From: Diadema setosum | Lineage: Eukaryota; Echinodermata; Echinoidea; Diadematoida; Diadematidae | NCBI RefSeq assembly: GCF_964275005.1 | Contig: NC_092686.1 | Span: forward strand, 41,848,333-41,912,332 | Reading direction: 5' to 3' | Length of the DNA stretch: 64,000 bases | In this document: in pieces, positions 1 to 9,900 of the stretch | How the letters are laid out: each line of letters begins with the position of its first letter | How positions within the stretch are numbered: the first letter of the stretch is position 1 | Translations under genes and position numbers: made by a program | Notes under the pieces: generated by a model | Databases searched by the model: none | The model's input: the letters and a program-made list of their open reading frames with translations, nothing else | Told to the model about the DNA's origin: nothing

Positions 1-249
1 ACCTCAACAATGCAATGTACGTATTGGAATTGGCGAAATCAAAATGGTGGGTAGAGCCGGATACGTAATTTAAGTACCGTAAGTGGCGAGGCAACTAACT
101 CAATTTTGTTGATTTTGTATATCTCAGGTCGTGCAGAGTTCGCTATGAGCTCTGAATGTTAGGAAATGCATAAGACTCATTAAGCTGCATAAGACCAAAA
201 TACATACTCGCAAATTGGATCAATTAAAGAAACAACTTTTTAAACATAT

Positions 250-299
250 TTATCTTGACATGGGTGTTTCAGTTCCCGCGAGGGGCACGCATCCTGCGT
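250..299 (-). CDS. Gene 1 tentative terminal exon
   Basis: A phase-1 acceptor (pyrimidine-rich tract, then GAGGAG) would open a 16-residue tail containing GCVPLAGTETP and a TAA at 252-250. No AATAAA was found just downstream. The exon is proposed only because the preceding exon needs a partner in this phase. The true last exon may lie beyond the window edge. Confidence 0.22.
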
Positions 300-767
300 C
301 TCCTCGGCAAATGAGAAGTTAATGTCAGCAGTTCCTATTAACATTTGCGAATCGGTTATTCAGAGCGACTAAAAGAAAAAAAAAATGTACCTCAACAGGA
401 TACAATCAACAACATTGATTTGTTACATTGCTAGCTTGACAAGACTTGGCTCGTATATCTGAATGTAGCAGAATTTCCTTATTTATTATTACAATTCACT
501 GCGCATGTTCTCAAAACACTAACAACGGTTTACAAAAGCACGTTTGTTGTTTTTTCTACAGTATTCTACAGTATACAACTGCATATTTTCGTGATAATGT
601 TGAAAATACAGAAAGAATATGAAGTTGGTGTGACAATAAACACGTATCCCATTTAATGAAGGATCTCCAATTATGATCAATAAGCATTTTTGATTGAGCT
701 AGCAAAAATTCACATGAAATGGCATAGGTTATATCTGTAAATGATACCAAATGAAAAATTCCCTTAC

Positions 768-956
768 ATCTCCTTCGTCCTACGGGCACAGCGTTCCCGA
801 TGTTCCGCGTGGTCCCGGGGCAGTGCCCGCGGAATGCGAGTGTAATGGTTGGGTCCTTACAATGGGCCAGTTGAAGAAGACATGGATTCCAATAAGTCTC
901 CCCATCAGTCCCACACACAGGGTCTTCGAAACTGTCGCAGATTCTGGCACACGGGT
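768..956 (-). CDS. Gene 1 exon: sixth Kazal domain and basic tail
   Basis: This 189-base exon starts after a TTTCTCGCAG acceptor and ends at a strong GTAAGG donor, phase 1 to phase 1. The domain runs from CARICDSFEDPVCGTDGETY to FRGHC and is followed by about twenty residues ending Gly-Arg-Arg-Arg. It is most similar to the 1.9 kb domain (shared CKDPT stretch), suggesting a local exon duplication. Because it ends at a donor, at least one more exon must follow. Confidence 0.8.
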
Positions 957-3900
957 CTGCGAGAAAGGGAGTTCAAGTCATCAAAATAAGTTAAAAAGAA
1001 AAGTGATATTCAAATTTAAACTTGAAGAAGAAATGGAATTTAAAGGAACAATCAGAACAGGAAAAGCTTAATTTACATCGGACAGAAACTAAGACCGTTA
1101 TGGAATCAAAGATTTTTGTTTTGTTTTGTTTTCACGAAAGATTGACATCTATATTAGTATGTCCCGCGCGACACATACATATATCAAGAAGTGCAACCAA
1201 AACCTCTTGCAGTATAAGCAAAGAACTAAAATCACAGCGATTTGATTAAATCGATATAAAGATCATTAAACTCTCTTTTATTATGACGACTCACATACGT
1301 TATGACGAGGTGATTTCTTGGTCGATAAGAATAGCTTCGCCGTTTATTGCTCTAAAGTTAATTTCCCCCATTATGAATGACTATTCGTTTTGAAAGAATT
1401 CCCAATTCTAAGGAGCTACTTACATTAAAAAAATCATGTCTCTCATGATTGTACCTGGTTACTGAAACCCAAATATCGGTATGCCTAATCGTAAGTTATT
1501 TTGCTTTCTGAAAGCAGATGGTTCTATAACGATTTTTCCCCATTTACGCTATTGTTTTGAACAATAATTAGTTCCCTAATACATGCATATTTTTGTTGTT
1601 GCTGCAATACATTGTACTTTTTGTTTTCTTTGAATCTGTATCGACAACAAACGTGTTATTAGAAATAAGATTTCATTTGAATTTGACTTTGAATTTGAAT
1701 AAGTTTCCATGTCCTTATATGATCATAAGTTCCAATAACGTTTCCTCCCGTCAACTCAGAAATAACCATTCCTTCTTTTTAATACGCAGATCACATCACA
1801 AAATACATTGTATAAAGATAGTGATAAGCCACAACCATATCCACGTCACGACATACCAACGGTGCCCGGAACGCACGGTCCTGCGTATCTCAGCCTGAGG
1901 GTGGGGTCCTTGCACGCTGCCACCCCGTACTCGCAAAGAGATGAGTACGTCACTCCGTCACTTCCGCAGTGGGGGTCTTTTGCTGGTTGGCACAGGTTTG
2001 GACACCCTGTACGCATGAAAAAAAAAACAAAAAAACAAAAAACGTAAGACAGAATACGTGAGGTTATGATACACTGCACTGACATTAAAGATTTTCCAAA
2101 CATCTGACCCTTCTTTCAGCGACATGGAAAATCTGTTTGGACAGTATACAATAATGGTATAATATTCCAATACACTAAATTAATTTAAATGGATATTGCT
2201 CGTTATCTGAACATGGTTTTGTGCGAAAAAATAACTGACTGACCTCAATTTTCCACTAATTTGATGTGAAAAATCAAAGAACTCATGGCTAGGATCCCTT
2301 AATAGGACGACGTAAATATAAAGATACCTTCTATAGTTATAAATCGAAGTTCCTGTGTTCTGTACGAAATGACTTTTACATAATAAATATTACACTTTTG
2401 ACATCTTGGACAATTCATTACGCATGTTGAGAAGTACATCATTCCACTTTAATATCTAATTTGATAACCAGATATCAATCTCATATTTCTCTGTGAGATT
2501 GTTACCAAGTTTGTCTTTACTAAAAAAAAATAATGGGAAAAACATGTGTTAATATTCACTCATGCTGACTATCTTTGCGGCAATGCGCATCTCCGTATGG
2601 TTATCTAAAACATGTACAGATAATAATGAAGATAATAGTAATTTCAATTAAAACAATAATTATCATTGTAATAATTGCTTGCCTTTTTTTTGATTGTGCA
2701 GATTCTCAAGGACAAATTTTATGGCTTGAAAGAATGACAATAACATCTCTGAATAAAACAAGCACCTGCATGAGTGTAGAATTGAACATCCAACAACTAT
2801 AGGCCTTACTTTTACCGGAATACTAAGTAATTGATTTTGAAGTGAAGGAAATGGACGTGGGGACAAATTCAAACAAAATGATGACAGAAATGTGATCTTT
2901 ATGCACCAGAGCTTGTTAAACTGGACAGTCGTGAGACTCTAAATTGGAAATAACCTTAGTGTCATTCAATTTCGAATTTAGATGAAATTTAGTTCTAGTC
3001 CAATCATCGAAATAAACAATATGAATAGAATATGAATAGGTACAGGACAAGAAGGGCGGGCACCCATGGTCTTGTTTTGCCCAAAGTCACCTCTGAGAGT
3101 GGGAAAAGGGCTTTTTCTTTCTCTGGAGCTATGCTTTGGAATGCACTTCCTGCAATTATACGCAGTTCTCCTTCAAAAGCTACCTTTTGCTGTAATTATT
3201 TGAAACATTTCGCCTCATAACCTGGGTTATTTGTTATCTGTAGATTTTGTTAGATCCATTTTCTGTAATCTTTGTTGTAGATTTCTGTAGTGTTATTTGT
3301 CTGTTTCGTTTGACTTTTATGAATGAGTTTGTGACACAGGGCCTCTAGGGAGAACAGTGCATTGACTACTGATAGGGCCACCCTGTATAAATATGACTAA
3401 ATAAATAAATAAATGAATATGATCAAAACGAACTATGTTTAGGACTAAAATGAACGTAAAATCGTATGATTTATTGCTACATAGATGTATGCAGAAAAGA
3501 GAGTGATGGGAAGGGTCCAAGATGACTGCAATCTTGGATGGGAACATTCAAGAAACAACAGGAATATGTACATACTGATATTTTTTATTTCTATGTCAAG
3601 CTCAGACACATTCAATCGGCTACGCCTTAATGCAACACAGCAAGGTTACGCGGAGCAAACTATTTTCTGAGGAAGAGGTTGGGATGGGGGTGGGAGATGG
3701 GTATAATAGATGGGGAGAGTGAAGGGGGATACATCGCCCCTATTTGAGTGTGGCCCACACTTTATGACGAAAATGTAAAGGAGCAATTCAAGATCTCACT
3801 AACACACCGCATTGACGTCGCCATGACGATATTGGCACATCACGCACACGTGCTTATGAACTTGAATTCCCTTTTCATTATTGTTATCAAATTCTATTCT

Positions 3901-6900
3901 TTTCGCTCCGAGGGGAGTATCTGGAATATTCTGTATCGAAGTGCGTGAAAGACTTGTCCCCTGAGAGGGAACGTCCATCCGATTGAAAATGTCAATATCA
4001 GCAAGCCACGCCTGCAAAGTCTCGAGCGTGACATTACGAAGTGTAAAGGAGACAGTCATGCTTTCGACAGTGTTTAGCTCCCTTGGGTATCCGTAGTCTG
4101 ACCCCGCCTCCCTGGGACACCTTTCATAGAGAAGGTAGCAAGTTATGAAAGTTGTGATAATTGCAATTGCAAAAGCAAGAATTCAGCTGCTTACAGGTGA
4201 TTGGTTGTTGCCTAGCTGCAAAATGATATTCGCAACCTTTGTTGGTAGAATTTGTTGATATTTTTTATGCCCTTGGAGAATGTCTCACGTGGACTGCGGC
4301 TTTTAAGTCTTGACGACTTTTTCTGCCCTTCAGACTGTACTACATTAATGTGTATTGAATTTTGACTAAATGTTAAAATCAAGCGTCAATATAGGGAAAC
4401 TTCATTTTAAGCTGAACTGAGGAAAGTAGAAGTAATAACAGTTATCTGATTATCATTCTCACCGTTTGACGTAATGCACATGTTTGAACATGAAAAGGGT
4501 GATGAAAATGTATCCATCGCATAGGCTATCACTATGAAACCATTCTTCTTCTGAAACCTAACTCTTGCTTGATAAGTGAGCTTAACTAAGCGTTGTTTTC
4601 AGAGCTTACATGTAGCTCAAATTCAGTTCTCGCACATAATTCGCCAACTAACTTTGTAGAAAGCGAAACAATCAAGAAATCTTCTTGTAACTCCGAAGGA
4701 AGTTGCTGTCGATTGCATTTCTTTTCAAATTTTACTCTCTCTCTCGAGTGACTGTCGAAATTTTGCAGTTGTCTCAGTCCGATATTTATTTATTTTTTTC
4801 TGTGTGTGTGTGGCTATTGCTTACTCACTAATTGGTGCGTGGGGACAGGCTCCGGAGTAGGCAACAGACAGCGAGCGGACTTGCGAGATGCAGCGATGTC
4901 GTCGGAGTTCGCATTCATTTCTGTACGTCACGTTCGTCGAACTGCAGACGGGGTCGTAGACGGAATCACACTGTATTCGGCATCGCCCTGGCAGAAGGAA
5001 AAAGAAATTATTAAGAAAGCCATGTCTGATGTGTGCTTGGCTTATCAATCCTGAGGGAGAAAGCAAGGAGGTGAATGAAAACGGCTGGTAGAATACCAGC
5101 ACCTTAAACTCAAACAATGGCAGGTCTCTATCACTCAAAAGTACATTCTGCTTTTCCTGTTAATGGTGACTCAATTAACGTAAAATAAAACACAGCTTCA
5201 GCCTTTTCATCAAATGCTGTCTAATCCTCTCATCTCCATTATGAAAGAAACAGCGCAATGTAGACGTAGATGTAGGTTCCCCCAAAAAACCCTGCCAACT
5301 ACACACCAGCAAACAAACGAACAAACACACACACACACACACACACACATACACACACAAACAAACAAACAAACAAACAAAAATGTTGATATGTAGTGTC
5401 ATCGAGGAAGGAAAAGGAGTATTATAGTAGCAGTTGATAATGAAGCTGAAAATTCTTTCATGATTTATGTTCAACCGTTGGACCTTTTCGACCCTTTTTA
5501 GCCATCGATACTAGGCTTGATTATTCACTTTAATTGCAATTCACTAAACTTTACAATTCCATTTATTTTGAAAGAATGAGTCTTTAGATATTGTGCATTG
5601 TGACATTGTGCTTTTGACTTCTCGCTGACATTCATAATTCATTCAGAACTGTTAATATTAAGATAACGCCTTATGTATATCTGAAAAACGGTGGATACTT
5701 CTCCAATGAATAAGAAAAAAAAAAAAGGAGAAAAACTCAAACTTAATCAATTTGTGTGGCCAGGGAGATTACCAGTAAGAGCTGCGGCACATTCACCGTT
5801 GTATGAGACAGCCACCGATTTATCATTGTGTCGACATGCGTCTTTCTGCATCTCACACTCCGACGAGTAAGTTCGCTCCCGCCCGAAGCCCTGGCGTCTA
5901 CTAGTGGCGCACACCGGCTCGTACACCATCGGGCAGCTCTCGGGACACTGGCATGGCCCGACGTAGTTGACCATCAGCGTTCGATCACGTGTTCGACACC
6001 CTTCCATTCGCATGTGGCACCCCGAATCGTACGTGCGCCCATCCGTGCCGCAAACGCGCTTACCGCTGGCGCCGCATCGCTGAGGACACGGATAGGGCAT
6101 CGCTCCTTCCGGTGGTAAGGTAACAGGATCTATTCAGGTCAGCAGAATGACAGCAAATTTTACAGAAAATCAGGCCTCAAGACGAAAAATTGAATACCCG
6201 AATATAAAAATGACCCAAATCCATTACAAAAAATTTTGAAAAAAAAAATAGACACCATTGAATAATTTCCCTAATGTTAAAGTTTTTTCGGTTAATGGAA
6301 TGTATCTATACAAATTTAAATGTAAAACATTCATTTGACTGATTATCTATCTTTGATCGACTTTGTTAAGTGTCTCCAAAGACGATAGCCAAATTTGGAC
6401 TTGGGTCGTTTGTATATTCAGGTATTCACTTATTTACTACGGTAACTAATGCCACTGCTACTTCCACTAGCTTTTCAAGTACTGTTACTTGACTATTGCT
6501 GTCTCAAATGCAACTAATTATTATTCTGCTTCTTCTACGAATTCTCTTCAGAATGCATGCAGTTCTCTCCATGGCGGGTTAAAGGGATGGTACAGTATTG
6601 GTGGATATGAAAATTGGGCTTTTAAATTTTAGCGAGATACCAAGAAAACACATTATTTTATGAGGAATTCAAAGTTTCTTTGATGAAAATTGGCTTTGGA
6701 ATGACTGAAACATCCAAAAACAAAGTAAAACAAAGAGATCGTAATAAAGTGTTGGTCCTACACTTTATTAGAATTGCTCTTTTTTGGATATCTCAGCCAT
6801 TCCAAAACAAATTTTCATCAAATAAATGTTGAATTCCTCATAGAATTACATGCTCTTTCATATTTCATAAGAGGTTTTTCATTATCTCACAAAATTGTAT

Positions 6901-9900
6901 AAGCAACCTGAAATTAGGTCTCAACCAAAACAGTACAATCCCTTTAAACTACAGCAAAGCAAAGCAGGTGCATGAAGAGCTGCCTACACTTCCAAACGGC
7001 ATGGTATGGGTCATGTAATATTTATCATAGTTTGAAATCAAACCGAGAATGCAAGCGACAATTTTCATAGACAAATAATATCTTTTACCTAGAATCACGA
7101 AGTGTTGGGGGAAAGCAAGTCTGAAAAACAACATGTAATTTGCCAACATGACGAAATGATGAACATACAGTTTGCAAATATGACTAGAAAACAGCAACTG
7201 CACATCGAATTATCAATTCTGCCTTCGTAAGTCGCATTTATCATTAATTTCTGTAAAACAAAAATAAAAATATGTGGTTTTCTTTTTTTCAGGCAGTACT
7301 TGATGCTCTATACAATTTGGTATTTAATGCTGTTTTCTTTTCAATCATGATGTGCAAGACTTATGATTGTAAATGATATCAAATTTTGTTGAATTTGAAA
7401 GCTCTTTGTCAATGTAATTTGGGACGTTTTGAAATAAAATGTTCGATCTTTTGTGCTCATTCCTCTCACGGAAATCTGATGAATTCAAAGCAAATCCACT
7501 TGAATAAATCCTATACAGCAAATCGGCAAATACTTTATTATCTTGTGAGCATCAAGAATACAATAGTTGGTTAGAATCAGGAAAGTGAGAAGAACTCGCC
7601 TTCCTGGTTTTAATTGAAAGCAGTCGTATCATTACTAACAATAGATGCAACAGCATAACTTAAGATAAATTTGGTTTGATCGCAGAGTCCCATCAAAAGA
7701 CAACGTCTGAATTGTCAGAGATTCTTTTCAAACAACAAACTGATACCATTGGGAAATCTCATCGGCACTGTGTTCCTGGCGGCTGGGGCAGCTGTGGTCC
7801 ACATCCCAACTTCTTCGCTTGTCTCCTCACTGCTCTCTGGTACGGAAAAAGTTTCTGTGATAACAGATACGAATATAGTTTTCGGGATAACTCTTCGAAG
7901 TTGTAACACAGTGCCATGAAATATCAGAGATGACCGAGAAATTATAGGTTACAAACAAAACCGTCTTGATATCCATATTATATGCTCCTTCTTCGTTCAA
8001 TCACATGGAAGAATTTTCAGCAGATGCATCTCATGATTATATTTTTGATTCATTATCAAGTGGTTGGGGACTCATGACCGTAATATGACAGGCATAACAA
8101 GTGAGAAATAAAGAGCAATAAGTTATTTGTTTCAAGTTCGTTCTGTTACTACCAGGAACTGGCATCAACTTTAAATGGTCTGGTGTAAATGACGATTTCA
8201 AATCCCATGTTGGTTCATCATGTACCTTTTGAAATACTCACGTAACAGGTCCAGTGTCATCATTTTATATACGTTATACCATATATGCATATATGAAATT
8301 ATTACTCACTAATCATCATACCGTTACAACGAACAGGTTCAAAGAAAATATCTGCAAACACGCAACCTTGAAAGTTTGGCCACTGTTGGCGCAGCCACGG
8401 CTGTTGCGTCAGTCTTGGCTGCAAACAGTTTCCAACATAAGCCAATCTCGTGTGAAGTCCGGTGTTAGCACATTGGCCTCTCAGCAGCGAGCAATGACTG
8501 GGCCACGTTTGACCGTTAGAATCGCAGACGGGACCTCTGACTGTGTTTGGCGGACACCGGCGACGTATCTTCCTGCAACCTTTGAAATAATCGACGAATT
8601 ACATGTCAAAATATCCAATGATGAAAAAAAAAAATGAGGGAAAAAGCGACCATGCAAGGAAATAAAGATCATTTACAGGAATTTATAATTACGCGCTCAA
8701 AACACTTAAAATTGTATAGCACACATTAAAATGTCACTGACTCTGAAACAAATGTTTTATGTCAATCACAACTCATAACTTGTAAACACTTTTTGCGAAA
8801 GATATACATTTTTCTTTTTGAATTGATGTCGAAAAAGGGAAATTTAAAAGATTATAAGGTCCTGTAGGGCGATGGGAAACTATTTACATCATCTTATTCA
8901 AGTTTCCAATATTCCAATCTCACAAGTGACATTTTATACTTTCTAGTTCAATTTTTATGATTATGATTATGTTTGGTTTTTTTTTTCTAGTTCACAAGAG
9001 GCTGGACAGCCCATATTCAGCTGCATAAGCTGGTCTTCCATAGGGTCGAGTTGTATGTACACTACTTGGGGCGGACCACCATTCACAGGATATTTATGCG
9101 CCCTACTCTTTGCGATGAACGAATAAAGCAGGATCATATACTTTCGTCGGTTGGGATTTGAGGGTTTGATTTTGATGAAATCTCTGACTTTTTTTCTGTG
9201 GTTTCAGCCTCTTAAAAAAAATCTAACTTAAACATGACGCGGTATATTGTACTCAAGGGCACTTTAAAGGGGCCGAAAATACGTGATTAGTATGTACATC
9301 ACTTTCATCCTGATGCCAATTTTGTTGTTGTTGTTGTTGTTGTTCCTTTTCCATCTGTGAAGATGGCTGGATAGCCCATATTCAGCTACACTAAGCTGGT
9401 CTTCCATGGGGTCCAGTTGGATGTGGGGTGGGACCACTTAACCGGGTTAGACACCCTGCTCTTTGCGATGAATGAATGAAGCGGGATCTTTTACGTGCAT
9501 GAGCTGTGACTCTCTCATACACGGGACCTCCATTTTATGTCCTATCCGAGGGACAGAGTGTTTTGCCTCTTGCTAGAGGGGACGGTATGTCTACACACAA
9601 CATTGCTCAGTCCAGACTCGGGTTCGAACCCGGGCCGCGTGATCGTGAGGCAGACGCGCTACCGACTGAGCCAACTCACCGCCCTCGCAATTCACCGCAA
9701 TTCACACTGCAAGTCGAAGAATATCTATTGCCACTTATAAGTTCATAAGTTGATGGAAACATTATATTAATGATTTGACATGATGATTTGATATAATATG
9801 ACGAGCAATAACCTTGAACTCAATAAAATCAAGGTTGAAGTAGATTCAAGGTTACCATGGTTACAGGTAGAGAAACAACAACATGATGTCATCATAACCA

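Larger units (their letters stand above)
2007..4828. other. Intron of gene 1, 2.8 kb
   Basis: This intron holds a LINE 3' end at 3032-3418 and an unexplained open frame at 3799-4182. The rest is AT-rich sequence without recognised features. Confidence 0.5.

Noticed and set aside
5300..5400. CRISPR-like or satellite array
   Set aside because: Simple CA/CAAA microsatellite; no spacer-repeat structure, and the DNA is eukaryotic.
9600..9684. Candidate functional tRNA gene on the minus strand
   Set aside because: A and B boxes are present, but the sequence continues into a SINE body with an (AAC)n tail and shares that body with two other copies, so it is a retroposon head.
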